Positions 34,092 through 44,475 are shown, numbered from the stretch's first letter. The stretch is 64,000 bases of DNA from Bacillus tuaregi (GCF_900104575.1 NZ_LT629731.1:134205-198204), one strand, 5' to 3'. Numbers and translations: made by a program. Notes: generated by a model from the sequence alone, not told the origin.

Positions 34092-34697
34092 ATGAAAAGG
34101 ACTTCGGCAAATGAGATTACGAGGGGGCAAACGATATCCTTTCGGATCCCTTCTGATACACCAGACCATATATTAAAACAATTGACGCGATTAAAGGAAA
34201 CAGAGCGCAGGAATTTTTCTAGTAAAATCGCTGACTTCGTAATCGAAGGAGTGAACAGCTCTTCCTTAAGAGACAGAGAAATGGTTACGATTCCGCTACC
34301 GAAGAGCTTAACAAAGGCACATCGGGACTGGCTGAAGCATGAACACTCGGAAGCCTTGTTAGGTAGTATCCTCTATCAGATCATTTCAGACCCGGTTCGG
34401 GCCTCTTCCTTGCTGGCATCCTTTAACAGCAATCGGCTTGATTTGGATGAAGCGCTGTACCTTCAGGAGGAAGCAGGACTTCCGCATGTAGCAGCTGCAA
34501 AAGAAAGTTTGTTGAACGAGGATTCTGAGCTGGATGAGCAGACTGCGAATGAACCGTTACTTGATTTTGATGATGATTTAGACAGCTTTGATTGGGATAG
34601 TGCGAAACAAGAGGAAGCGGAGGAAGCAGAAGATAATGCCGAGGAACTGGACGTTGATGACCTGCTTGGCGGTTTCCTAGATAAAATGAATAGTTAA
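34092..34697 (+). CDS. ParR-like partition adaptor (putative)
   Basis: A 201-aa protein with no close family recognised. Residues about 12-52 (TISFRIPSDTPDHILKQLTRLKE) suggest a strand plus two helices as in ribbon-helix-helix DNA-binding domains. The centre is helical; residues 145-185 are strongly acidic (DFDDDLDSFDWD, EEAEEAEDNAEE) and the extreme C-terminus DVDDLLGGFLDKM is a short amphipathic helix, like the ParR tail that caps ParM filaments. The AAGGTGATT ribosome site overlaps the parM-like stop codon, so the two are coupled. DNA binding to the iterons is inferred from context. Confidence 0.65.
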   Translation: MKRTSANEITRGQTISFRIPSDTPDHILKQLTRLKETERRNFSSKIADFVIEGVNSSSLRDREMVTIPLPKSLTKAHRDWLKHEHSEALLGSILYQIISDPVRASSLLASFNSNRLDLDEALYLQEEAGLPHVAAAKESLLNEDSELDEQTANEPLLDFDDDLDSFDWDSAKQEEAEEAEDNAEELDVDDLLGGFLDKMNS

Positions 34698-34698
34698 T

Positions 34699-34729
34699 AA
34701 AAAAGGAGGCGGAATTCGCCTCCTTTTTT
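34699..34729 (+). terminator. Terminator of the partition cassette
   Basis: AAAAAAGGAGGC pairs perfectly with GCCTCCTTTTTT around GGAATTC, immediately after the stop codon. Confidence 0.88.
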
Positions 34730-34743
34730 ATGTCGTCTTCTTT

Positions 34744-34790
34744 AACACAGTAAAGCAGTGGGGGACTGTCCCCCACTGCTTTACTGTGTT
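34744..34790. repeat. Perfect 47-nt palindrome
   Basis: Two 23-nt arms, AACACAGTAAAGCAGTGGGG plus GAC and their exact complement, flank a single central T. It lies between convergent genes. The core GGGGGAC-T-GTCCCCC resembles palindromic intergenic repeats found throughout Bacillaceae. Confidence 0.85.
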
Positions 34791-34796
34791 GCAGGA

Positions 34797-36203
<1,407 letters not shown>

Positions 36204-36258
36204 TTAATATATAAAGGTTTATAATTTAAGTTTTTATGTCTACCCATATTTTATATGC

Positions 36259-36319
36259 GATAAGTTATCTAAACAATATATAATATAGATATAACTAATG
36301 CCGATATGAGATAATATCT
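36259..36319. promoter_or_regulatory. Paired palindromes between gdhA and gltC, candidate LysR operator
   Basis: GATAAGTTATC (36259-36269) and AGATAATATCT (36309-36319) are perfect 11-nt palindromes with centres 50 bp apart in the divergent gap. LysR regulators bind paired dyads of this kind (ATCT...AGAT in the B. subtilis gltC-gltA region). The rest of the 320-nt gap is AT-rich with nothing else recognised. Confidence 0.4.
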
Positions 36320-36490
36320 AATTTTATTGCAATTTCGACAGTGATTCATGCTATAATTAGATATAATTATGTAAAAAATTACAAAAAACTAGTCAAAAAC
36401 GATACTGATGTGAATGTTATACAAATATTGTATCGGTTGTGGATTATTGATGCCGGTATGAGATTAATGGGCAATGGAGCGGTGGATATA

Positions 36491-37399
36491 ATGGAGCTTA
36501 GACAAATTCAATACTTCATAGAAGTGGCAAAAAGAGAGCATGTAACAGATGCTGCCCTACATTTACATGTAGCACAATCAGCTGTCAGTCGTCAAATTTT
36601 CAATCTGGAATCAGAGCTTGGTGTGGATCTGTTTGTGAGGGAAGGAAGGAATGTCAAGCTGACACCTATAGGCAGGATTTTTCTTGAGCATATGGAGGAA
36701 GCTGTCACCATTCTTGAGAATGCACAGCGCGAAATAAGTGAATATTTAGACCCCGGGCAAGGAACGATTCGGGTCGGGTTCCCAAGCAGTCTGGCTACAC
36801 ATACAATGCCAACCGCTATATCAGGTTTCCGTGAGCGCTATCCTAATGTAAAGTTCCAGCTGAAGCAGGGTGCCTACTATCACCTTATTGAGCTAGTGGC
36901 AAAGGGAGAAATTGATATGGCGCTGCTTGGTCCAGTACCAATGGATGAAAAGAAGGTGAAGGGAAGCATCTTCTTTACCGAGGACCTTGTTGCCTTACTG
37001 CCAAAAGATCATAGACTCGCAGGGGAGACATCATTAAAGCTAAGCCAGCTGAGAGATGATTCATTTATATTGTTTCCGAATGGTTTTATTCTAAGAGAGG
37101 TCCTTGTTGAAGCCTGTGCGAAGCTTGGTTTTCAACCGAATGTATCCTTTGAGGGTGAGGATATTGATGCGATTAAGGGACTGGTTGCGGCAGGTCTAGG
37201 TGTTACGTTAATCCCGGAGGTGACCATTTTTGATAACCGGCCGAAATCAACGGTTATCATACCTGTTATAGAGCCTAAAGTAACAAGGACTGTCGGTGTA
37301 ATTATTCCAAGGCACCGTCAGCTTCTGCCAACACAGAATCTTTTCTACCACTTTTTAATGGACTTTTTCTCACGACATGAGCAGTATCAGGATGAATAA
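36491..37399 (+). CDS. gltC: LysR-family regulator of glutamate metabolism
   Basis: A 302-aa LysR regulator closely resembling GltC of B. subtilis: MELRQIQYFIEVAKREHVTDAALHLHVAQSAVSRQI (helix-turn-helix, 1-40), EYLDPGQGTIRVGFPSSLA, ALLGPVP, and GEDIDAIKGLVAAGLGVTLIPE in the effector domain. The frame opens at 36341, but the family starts at the ATG at 36491. In B. subtilis GltC activates gltAB and responds to 2-oxoglutarate and glutamate. Here it is divergent from gdhA instead, so gdhA is the likely target and regulation through the paired palindromes between them is proposed. Confidence 0.85.
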   Translation: MELRQIQYFIEVAKREHVTDAALHLHVAQSAVSRQIFNLESELGVDLFVREGRNVKLTPIGRIFLEHMEEAVTILENAQREISEYLDPGQGTIRVGFPSSLATHTMPTAISGFRERYPNVKFQLKQGAYYHLIELVAKGEIDMALLGPVPMDEKKVKGSIFFTEDLVALLPKDHRLAGETSLKLSQLRDDSFILFPNGFILREVLVEACAKLGFQPNVSFEGEDIDAIKGLVAAGLGVTLIPEVTIFDNRPKSTVIIPVIEPKVTRTVGVIIPRHRQLLPTQNLFYHFLMDFFSRHEQYQDE

Positions 37400-37405
37400 A
37401 CGTTT

Positions 37406-37446
37406 AACCAAAACAAGGATGTCACATGGACATCCTTGTTTTGGTT
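37406..37446. terminator. Bidirectional terminator between gltC and ecfT
   Basis: An 18-bp perfect stem (AACCAAAACAAGGATGTC and complement) with a 5-nt loop between convergent genes. Confidence 0.85.
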
Positions 37447-37458
37447 AGATATGTAAAA

Positions 37459-38271
37459 TCAATGCAGTATGCTGCCTTCAGCTCTGAGCACTGCCAGACC
37501 TATCGTGAGTGCTAGCATGAATAATAAACAAAGCGTATCTCGTTTTTGCCAGTTTAATTGGCGGAAGGTTGAGCGTTTTTCGCCCGTCTGGTAGCCTCTA
37601 ACCTCCATGGCATTAGCGAGCTCCTCTGCCCGGTTTAGGGAGCTGACAAACAAGGGGAGGAAGATTGGCACGAGTGTTTTCATCTGTTTTAAAAGAGAGC
37701 CTTCACCGAACTCAGTACCCCTTGCACGCTGAGCATCCATTACCTTTTGCGTTTCATCAAGCAGATTCGGGATAAATCTTAGGGAAATGGATAGCATTAA
37801 GGCAAACTCATCAACCGGTACCTTCAAAGCTCGGAGTGGCCGTAGTAAGGAGTTAATGCCGTCAGTCAGGTCAATCGGTTTGGTCGTCAATGTAACAACA
37901 GTTGAGACAAAGACAATCATGACAAATCGGCAGAAAATATAGACGCCGTTTGTTAATCCAAACTCAGAAATCGTGATCGGTCCCCAATCAATGTAAATAG
38001 TCCCACCGGATGTGAATAATATTTGTAAAAAGACCGTAAATAGGATGAGCCAAATCAACGGTCTGACACCGCGCAGATAGGTCTTAAAGCTGACCCCGGA
38101 TAAATACATAACCAATAGCGTGAACGCCCAAAGCAGTACATAGGTCTGCCAGTTATTAGCTAAAAATAAGACAAAAATAAAGTATATACACGCGAGCAGC
38201 TTTGACCGTGGGTCAAGCTGATGAATCCAAGAATCACCTGGGAAATAACGTCCTAAAATTAATTTATTCAT
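37459..38271 (-). CDS. ecfT: ECF transporter transmembrane subunit, electron-transfer locus copy
   Basis: A 270-aa membrane protein of the CbiQ/EcfT family with about five to six helices and the two cytoplasmic coupling-helix motifs that contact the ATPases (AQRARGTEFGEGS and NAMEVRGYQTGEKR). It overlaps ecfA2 by 4 nt (ATGA). The housekeeping EcfA1A2T module normally lies in the ribosomal protein cluster; this one lies with DHNA prenyltransferase and ApbE genes, as the FmnA component does in the Listeria electron transfer locus, where it helps move FAD/flavin out of the cell. No substrate-binding S component is in the window. Confidence 0.85.
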   Translation of the reverse strand: MNKLILGRYFPGDSWIHQLDPRSKLLACIYFIFVLFLANNWQTYVLLWAFTLLVMYLSGVSFKTYLRGVRPLIWLILFTVFLQILFTSGGTIYIDWGPITISEFGLTNGVYIFCRFVMIVFVSTVVTLTTKPIDLTDGINSLLRPLRALKVPVDEFALMLSISLRFIPNLLDETQKVMDAQRARGTEFGEGSLLKQMKTLVPIFLPLFVSSLNRAEELANAMEVRGYQTGEKRSTFRQLNWQKRDTLCLLFMLALTIGLAVLRAEGSILH

Positions 38272-39131
38272 GCAAGCCCCACCTCAATAAATGCATCGGC
38301 TAAATCATCGACGGTTAGACAAACCTTTGGCAGCTTGATTCCGGTTTTTGTTTCAAAGTCGAGCTGGAACCTTCTTGCTTCAGGCACATCAAGATGCCAT
38401 TTTTCCAATTGCTCCTGGTCTGCAAATACCGCTTTTACATCATCATGACGTGCAATCTGTCCCTTTTCCATCACAATCACACGGTCTGCATATGTAACGA
38501 CATCCTCCATATCATGTGTCACGAGCACGGTTGTCATGCTTCTGTCACGATGCCATGAGGAAATCAAATCCATAATCTCCTTGCGGCCGTTAGGGTCAAG
38601 CCCTGCACCAGGCTCATCTAGAACAAGAATATCCGGCTGCATGGCGAGAATTCCCGCAATGGCCACTCGTCTTTTTTGGCCGCCTGACAGGGAGAATGGA
38701 GATTTTGCTAAAATATCCTCCTGCAAGCCAACCTGCTCTAAGGTCTTTCTTGCCATTTCCTTCGCCTCATCCAGGGGAATACCGAAGTTAATTGGACCAA
38801 AGCAGATATCCTTTTCAACGGTTTCGGCAAATAATTGCGATTCAGGAAACTGAAACACCATACCAACCCGTTTGCGGATCGTTTTCAAGGCCTGTTTATT
38901 TTTATCGGCCTTAATCACGATATCCCCCACTGCCACCTGCCCTTCCTTTGGCAACAGCAAACCGTTCATAGCCTTAAGTAGACTGGATTTACCGGCTCCG
39001 GTATAGCCAACTACTGCTGTATAGGAGCCGGATTCAATGCTGACATCGACAGCGTTGAGCACTAACGGGCTCCGAATGGGTCCTAATTGATAATCTGCAG
39101 ATACCTTTTCAAATCTTACTTCCATAGCCAT
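38268..39131 (-). CDS. ecfA2: ECF transporter ATP-binding protein 2
   Basis: A roughly 287-aa ABC ATPase: Walker A GYTGAGKSS, Q-loop FQFPESQLFAETV, signature LSGGQKRRVAIAGIL, Walker B ILVLDEPGAGLD and H-loop VTHDMEDV. The FQFPE form after Walker A is typical of EcfA2. A longer frame (to 39227) overlaps ecfA1 too far; ATG 39131 with GAGGAAG 10 nt upstream is preferred, ATG 39125 being possible. It overlaps both neighbours by a few nucleotides, showing a tightly coupled ecfA1-ecfA2-ecfT unit. Confidence 0.88.
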   Translation of the reverse strand: MAMEVRFEKVSADYQLGPIRSPLVLNAVDVSIESGSYTAVVGYTGAGKSSLLKAMNGLLLPKEGQVAVGDIVIKADKNKQALKTIRKRVGMVFQFPESQLFAETVEKDICFGPINFGIPLDEAKEMARKTLEQVGLQEDILAKSPFSLSGGQKRRVAIAGILAMQPDILVLDEPGAGLDPNGRKEIMDLISSWHRDRSMTTVLVTHDMEDVVTYADRVIVMEKGQIARHDDVKAVFADQEQLEKWHLDVPEARRFQLDFETKTGIKLPKVCLTVDDLADAFIEVGLA

Positions 39132-39928
39132 TGCACCATTTCTTCCTCTGTCATATAGCGGTTCGGAACGCCGCGGTTTCGTTCTAATAATGTTCGTCTT
39201 AACCGCTCTGCGAACGGTGGCTCCCATTCCAGCTCACCTTGAAATACAGCCTGCGGCGAACCGCACTTCACGATTCGTCCCTCGCGTAGCATGAGAATTC
39301 GGTCGGCTGCTGCTGCTTCATTCATATCATGGGTAATCGAAATAATCGTAATATTTTGCTCCGTATTGAGCTGCTTTAGTGAGGAAAGGAGCTCGCGACG
39401 GCTCTTTGGATCCAGCATCACTAGTGCTTCATCGAGCACAAGCACATCCGGCTTTAAGGCGAGAACACCTGCAATCGCGACCCGTTGCTTCTGCCCTCCT
39501 GACAGCCGAGAAGGGTCATGCTCACGAAAGGCAGACATCTCAACCAGCTCAAGTGCCTCGTTAATTCTTGCTTTCATTTCAGGATAGGACATATTAACAT
39601 TTTCGAGACAGAAGGCGACATCATCCTGTACGGTAGTGCCGATGAATTGGTTATCAGGGTTTTGAAACACCATACCAATGCGACGACGCAGCTCCCATTT
39701 GCTCTTTTCATTCATTTCACTACCAGCAATCTTGATTCGTCCGCTTTGCGGAGTTAATAAGCCCACCAGCATACGGGCTAATGTGGATTTACCAGAGCCG
39801 TTGTGTCCGACAATGGCTACCCATTCTCCTTTAGGGATGGAAAAAGAAACGTCTGCCAACGTTTCCTTTTTCAAGCGTGTATCATAACGAAAGGTGAGGT
39901 TTTCCACTTCTATAATCGGTGTGGACAT
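39116..39928 (-). CDS. ecfA1: ECF transporter ATP-binding protein 1
   Basis: A 270-aa ABC ATPase: Walker A GHNGSGKST, Q-loop VFQNPDNQFIGTTV, signature LSGGQKQRVAIAGVL, Walker B VLVLDEALVMLD, then ITHDMNEAA. FQNPDNQ is typical of EcfA1. The Walker B Glu is followed by AL rather than the usual AT/PT. AAGGAGG stands 7 nt before the ATG at 39928. It follows the DHNA prenyltransferase gene by only 12 nt, so the transporter and menaquinone-branch gene are one transcript. Confidence 0.88.
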   Translation of the reverse strand: MSTPIIEVENLTFRYDTRLKKETLADVSFSIPKGEWVAIVGHNGSGKSTLARMLVGLLTPQSGRIKIAGSEMNEKSKWELRRRIGMVFQNPDNQFIGTTVQDDVAFCLENVNMSYPEMKARINEALELVEMSAFREHDPSRLSGGQKQRVAIAGVLALKPDVLVLDEALVMLDPKSRRELLSSLKQLNTEQNITIISITHDMNEAAAADRILMLREGRIVKCGSPQAVFQGELEWEPPFAERLRRTLLERNRGVPNRYMTEEEMVQWLWK

Positions 39929-39940
39929 GTCCATACCTCC

Positions 39941-40879
39941 TTAAACAATAAAGGATACGACCATCATCGTAATAATGGATCCGTTCACGAGTACTAGATT
40001 TTTAATGGCGAGATGAAAGGTTTCGGATTTAATTTGTTTCTTGTTGAAGAGAGAAATATGCTTGGATACCGGGATGATAATAAATAGGCTAAGCAGCATG
40101 ATGGTTGGTAAAACGTCAAATATCACTGCTGTTAAAATGGATACAAAGGTCGCAACATATAGAACATTATATAAGACAATGGCGCTTTTTTTACCAATAT
40201 AATACGGTAGTGTAAAGCGGAAATTCTTGATATCATCCTCTAAATCACAAATATTATTAGCCAGCATAATATTAGCAATGGTAAAAATACAAGGCAGCGA
40301 AACCCAGATGACTTCACCTAATAGAGCTAAATTAGCTTCAAACGATAAGGTATAACCATTAATAAACAAATTGGCAATCCCCTGGTCATAGGCATTCACA
40401 TAGACGACTAAGAAGAGAATTCCAAAGCCCATTGTTACCCCTGAAAATACTTCACCAAGCGGCATCCGGGATATGGGAACAGGTCCATACGTATAAAAGA
40501 CACCAATAATAAAGCAAAGGATGCCAAGTAAAAGCACGAGTAAATCGGTACGGAATACTAGCCAAATACCGAGTCCTATTGCTAGTAATAGCATGGTTAT
40601 GATGGTGTTGCGAACTAAGCTAACAGAGATGTTAGCTTGACCAATAATATTTTCTCGTTTGCGATATTCATCTGTCGTTGCTTTTTTATAATCCATATAG
40701 TTATTAATGGCTGTAGTCGTTAAGTCGAATATCAGCATTGATGAAAAGAAGATAATGGTATTGATTGGTTTAATCGACTCGAATCGATACATAACAAAGA
40801 GCAAGCCTACTAAGAAGGGAAAGAGGCTTGCCACCTTTGTTTGAATTTCGATGAGCTTTAAAAAGGTACGTAGTGACAT
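39941..40879 (-). CDS. dmkA: 1,4-dihydroxy-2-naphthoate prenyltransferase (UbiA family), electron-transfer type
   Basis: A 312-aa polytopic UbiA-family enzyme. The first aspartate-rich motif is recognisable in TTAINNYMDYKKATTDEYRKREN (about 56-78) and the second in NNICDLEDDIKNFRFTLP (about 208-225); about eight membrane helices are present. It is a MenA paralogue that would attach a prenyl chain to DHNA. In Listeria the corresponding gene makes the demethylmenaquinone used only for extracellular electron transfer. AAGGAGG precedes the ATG. It lies between the ApbE-type gene and the ECF module in one operon. Confidence 0.82.
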   Translation of the reverse strand: MSLRTFLKLIEIQTKVASLFPFLVGLLFVMYRFESIKPINTIIFFSSMLIFDLTTTAINNYMDYKKATTDEYRKRENIIGQANISVSLVRNTIITMLLLAIGLGIWLVFRTDLLVLLLGILCFIIGVFYTYGPVPISRMPLGEVFSGVTMGFGILFLVVYVNAYDQGIANLFINGYTLSFEANLALLGEVIWVSLPCIFTIANIMLANNICDLEDDIKNFRFTLPYYIGKKSAIVLYNVLYVATFVSILTAVIFDVLPTIMLLSLFIIIPVSKHISLFNKKQIKSETFHLAIKNLVLVNGSIITMMVVSFIV

Positions 40880-40905
40880 ATTAGGTCCTCCTTATGAGAT
40901 GGCTG

Positions 40906-41964
40906 CTATTCAGCCATCTCGAATTCATCGTTAGTTAACTCAAAGTTATCTTTTAAGCCTGAAGTGACGTAGACTTTATTATCTGTACTAATGAAAATAG
41001 CTTCTGTATCCTCGTACTGTTCAATAAACTCAAGTCCACCCTGGATCCCCTTTGAAAAGAGGGATGTCGACAATCCGTCTCCATCAATTGACTTTTCGGA
41101 GACAATAGAAACACCGGCAATATCATTCATATAAGGATATCCGTCGTCAGGGTTTAGGAGATGGTGGTAGGTCTTTCCGCCTACTTCTAGATAGCGCTCA
41201 TAAATACCAGAGGTGACAATCGATTTATTCGCCTCAGAAATTTTCCCGATGGTGGCGCCTCTTGTGGATAATGGGTCTTGAATCCCTACAGTCCATTCCC
41301 GTCCTGAAGGATTATTTCCCAAGACATAGATATTGCCACCTAGGTCGATAATGGCCGTTGTTACATCGTTTTCTTTTAACACTTCAACAACTTCATCGGC
41401 GATAAACCCTTTTGCAATCGAGCCTAAATCTAGCTGCATGCCTTGCTTTTTCAAGAAAACGGTCTGTTCCTTCTTATTTAATTCAACCTGTCCATAGTCA
41501 ATCAGTGGCAAGATAGCGTCGATTTCCGCCTGCTCTGGCTTACGAGCATCAGGAAAACCAATGCGCCATAGATTTGTCAGAGGTCCGATGGTAATGTCGA
41601 AGGAACCCTTCGTATCAATACTATAGGCTTCACCCGCCTCAATTAGCTCATAAATATCCTTTGATACCTTTACCGGTTCAACGCCAGCCTGGCGGTTAAT
41701 CTCATCTATTTCTGACTTCTCTTCATTTTCATTTACCGTAATATGGGCTGCTAAGTATTTAATCCGATCAAAGACTGATTCTAATACCGCTTCTTTTCCT
41801 TCATCGTAGATTTTTATCGTTACAACTGTTCCCATCATAAATTCGGTTTTCTTATAAGGGCTGGTTAGTAATTCCGGTCCCTTCGCTTCCTTTTCCTGGC
41901 CTGCACAGCCGGAAAGGAATAATAGGAACACCAAGAGTAGTGAGAGGAGCTTGTTTTTCTTCAT
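40906..41964 (-). CDS. fmnB: Extracytosolic FAD:protein FMN transferase (ApbE/FmnB)
   Basis: A roughly 352-aa lipoprotein with signal peptide and lipobox LFLSGC, then an ApbE domain: FMMGTVVTIKIYDEG, GSFDITIGPLTNLWRIGFPD, LDLGSIAKGFIADEVVEVL, ATGS-like ATIIDLGGNIYVLG, HHLLNPDDGYPY and VSEKSIDGDGLSTSLF. It transfers FMN from FAD to threonine residues of exported proteins. In Listeria FmnB flavinylates PplA; no PplA-like gene is present in this window. The ATG at 41964 has AAAGG 10 nt upstream; a TTG at 41973 is an alternative. It is the first gene of the leftward operon. Confidence 0.88.
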   Translation of the reverse strand: MKKNKLLSLLLVFLLFLSGCAGQEKEAKGPELLTSPYKKTEFMMGTVVTIKIYDEGKEAVLESVFDRIKYLAAHITVNENEEKSEIDEINRQAGVEPVKVSKDIYELIEAGEAYSIDTKGSFDITIGPLTNLWRIGFPDARKPEQAEIDAILPLIDYGQVELNKKEQTVFLKKQGMQLDLGSIAKGFIADEVVEVLKENDVTTAIIDLGGNIYVLGNNPSGREWTVGIQDPLSTRGATIGKISEANKSIVTSGIYERYLEVGGKTYHHLLNPDDGYPYMNDIAGVSIVSEKSIDGDGLSTSLFSKGIQGGLEFIEQYEDTEAIFISTDNKVYVTSGLKDNFELTNDEFEMAE

Positions 41965-42474
41965 CTTATTCAAACCTTTCTTTAGAAAAAACTTTCGAAA
42001 GAGATGCTTTCATTCATTACCGCTTTCGATGAATTGATATATGAGTGAAATCAATATTTCTGTAGATAATAACAGTAAGATTTAATAGGAATAGTATCTC
42101 CAACTATAGTGCATATATGAGGCATTTATAGCTCAGACCATTTTCCTCCTTTATATAGAATGAAGTCCTACTGTTTTTCCATTTTCGACAATAGGAATAA
42201 AGTTGCTTCAGCAGCTTCTTGTTAGGATAAAAGTCACTTGGTTGCAAGCATGCTGGATTTATGCATAGTTACCTATACTAAAGGACAAACTCATAATAGC
42301 CTTTTTTATATGAGATGTCTATGGGAGTAATACAACGATGCAAACCTGATTTTGGCTAATATAATGGTGAGATATGTATCTGTTTTAGCTAAAACATAGA
42401 CTTTATTATGGTTATTATCGGGATTTTATACATTTCGTGAACATGTCGGAATTTGTTAACTTTTAGTGAACAGT

Positions 42475-42504
42475 ATAGACAGTGTCTATCAATCGATGTA
42501 GTAT
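42475..42504 (+). promoter_or_regulatory. Candidate ndh2 promoter with overlapping operator
   Basis: TAGACA (42476-42481), 17 nt, TAGTAT (42499-42504) forms a sigma-A-like promoter. Over its -35 lies ATAGACAGTGTCTAT (42475-42489), a perfect 15-nt palindrome, a natural repressor site. It lies in the 607-nt gap between the two divergent arms of the electron-transfer locus; nothing else in the gap was identified. Confidence 0.5.
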
Positions 42505-42571
42505 ATAGGTTGTGGTTGTTCATTTATTCACAAAAAGAATTAATATCAACTTTTAGAGGGGAATGAGTCAA

Positions 42572-44419
42572 TTGGCAGAGAAAAAGATAGTGGTCATCGG
42601 AGCGGGTTATGCCGGTGTACACGCAGCCAAAAAACTTGCTAAAAAGTATAAACGTGACGATTCAGTTGAAATTACATTAATTGATCGCCATTCTTACCAT
42701 ACGATGATGACAGAGCTTCACGAAGTGGCTGCAAATCGTGTAGAACCAAAGGATATCCAATTTGATTTACGTAGACTGTTTAATCGTACAAAGGTTAATC
42801 TAGTTACAGATAACGTAAAGCATGTTGATCATGATAAAAAGGTAATCACAACAGAGCATGGCTCTTATAACTATGATTATTTAATCCTAGGTATGGGCGG
42901 CGAAGCAAATGACTTTGGAACACCTGGTGTTCAGGAGCATGGCTTTACGCTTTGGTCATGGGAAGCAGCTGTAAGACTGCGTGAGCATATTGAGCACACA
43001 GTTCGTAAAGCAGCAAATGTTCAAGACCCAGCAACACGCCGTGCGATGCTGACATTCACTGTCTGCGGTTCTGGTTTTACTGGAATTGAAATGGTCGGTG
43101 AACTGATTGAGTGGAAAACAACACTAGCAAAAGAGTACAAGCTTGACGAAGAAGAGTTCACTTTATATGTAGTGGAAGCTGCACCAACTATCCTAAATAT
43201 GCTTGATCGTAAGGATGCTGACAAAGCAGAAGGCTATTTAGTGAAGCAGGGTGTTAAGATTCTTAAGAATGCTCCTATCGTTGAAGTAAAAGCAGAATCC
43301 ATTGTATTGAAGTCTGGCGAGGAAATTCCAACTCATACTTTAATTTGGACTGCAGGTGTTAAAGCGAACTCTGATACAAAAGATTATGGTATGTCATCAG
43401 GTCGTGCAGGACGCTTAATTGTTAATGAATATATGGAAGCTGAAGGCAAAAAAGATACGTATGTTGTGGGTGACTTAGCATACTACGAGGAAGACGGTAA
43501 GCCAATTCCGCAAATCGTAGAGGCAGCTGAGCAAACAGGTGCAACAGCAGCGAAGAATATCATTGCTGAAATCAGCGGTGGAGAAAAAACAGCATTCCAA
43601 GGCAAATACCATGGCACAATGGTTTCTATCGGTGCGAGATATGGTGTGGCAAACTTAAGCGGTATGCATTTAAGCGGCTGGTTTGCAAACTTTATGAAGC
43701 ATATTGTTAATATCTACTACTTCTTAACAATCTCAAGTGGATACTACATTTGGCAATATATTAAGCACGAAATTTTCCATACGAAAGATAAGCGAAATAT
43801 CTTCCGTGATGTAACAACTCGTTATGGTAATGTTATTTGGAGCTTCCCATTACGTTTATTCCTTGGTTGGTTCTGGATTGAAGAAGGCGGTAAGAAGGTC
43901 TTTGGTGAAACAAACTGGGCAGCAGGGAAACTTAGCATCGGCAGCGATTCTTGGGTAAAAGATGCATCCGTAAAAATGCCTTTCGAATGGTTACAAACAG
44001 CAACAACAGGTGCCAGTGCGGCAGCTGAGGGCGGTGCGGAAGCAACAGTTATTGCACCTCCAATTTTAGATGCAATGCCAGGCTGGTTCGCAGCTATCAT
44101 GAAGCTTATGATGCCTACTCCAGAAGTGGCGATTTTCATGCAGCAAATGATCGGATTTGTTGAATTGATTATGGGTATTGCGATCGTTCTTGGTCTATTC
44201 ACATGGTTATTTAACTTTGTAAGTGTTGGAATGCTATGCATGTTCACACTAACAGCTATGCTTGGTTGGGATAAATTCTGGGCACTTCCTGCTTCTTTCG
44301 CCTTAATGAATGGTGCAGGCCGTTTCCTAGGCTTAGACTACTATGTATTACCTGCTTTAGCAAAAGGCCTTGGTGGCTGGTGGTACGGTAAAGAACGTTC
44401 CGTTTATAAAGATAAATAA
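42572..44419 (+). CDS. ndh2: Type II NADH dehydrogenase with C-terminal membrane domain
   Basis: A 615-aa flavoprotein. The N-terminal 400 residues are a classical NDH-2: FAD site VVIGAGYAGVHAAK, VCGSGFTGIEMVGEL (NADH site near 165), IWTAGVKAN and YVVGDLAYYEED, followed by QTGATAAKNI. The extra 200 residues include several membrane helices of the DoxX type (LRLFLGWFWIEEGGKK, GFVELIMGIAIVLGLF), as in the Listeria Ndh2 of extracellular electron transfer. It oxidises NADH and reduces a (demethyl)menaquinone. GAGGGG lies 10 nt before a TTG at 42572 but only 1 nt before the ATG at 42563, so TTG is preferred. Confidence 0.88.
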   Translation: MAEKKIVVIGAGYAGVHAAKKLAKKYKRDDSVEITLIDRHSYHTMMTELHEVAANRVEPKDIQFDLRRLFNRTKVNLVTDNVKHVDHDKKVITTEHGSYNYDYLILGMGGEANDFGTPGVQEHGFTLWSWEAAVRLREHIEHTVRKAANVQDPATRRAMLTFTVCGSGFTGIEMVGELIEWKTTLAKEYKLDEEEFTLYVVEAAPTILNMLDRKDADKAEGYLVKQGVKILKNAPIVEVKAESIVLKSGEEIPTHTLIWTAGVKANSDTKDYGMSSGRAGRLIVNEYMEAEGKKDTYVVGDLAYYEEDGKPIPQIVEAAEQTGATAAKNIIAEISGGEKTAFQGKYHGTMVSIGARYGVANLSGMHLSGWFANFMKHIVNIYYFLTISSGYYIWQYIKHEIFHTKDKRNIFRDVTTRYGNVIWSFPLRLFLGWFWIEEGGKKVFGETNWAAGKLSIGSDSWVKDASVKMPFEWLQTATTGASAAAEGGAEATVIAPPILDAMPGWFAAIMKLMMPTPEVAIFMQQMIGFVELIMGIAIVLGLFTWLFNFVSVGMLCMFTLTAMLGWDKFWALPASFALMNGAGRFLGLDYYVLPALAKGLGGWWYGKERSVYKDK

Positions 44420-44434
44420 TAAAATAGTGCAACA

Positions 44435-44475
44435 TAGTAAAGCGTGAGGTATTTATGTCTCGCGCTTTATTATCT
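44435..44475 (+). terminator. Hairpin after ndh2
   Basis: AAAGCGTGAG pairs with CTCGCGCTTT (one G-T pair), followed by ATTATCTTT. It probably attenuates transcription into eetA. Confidence 0.6.
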
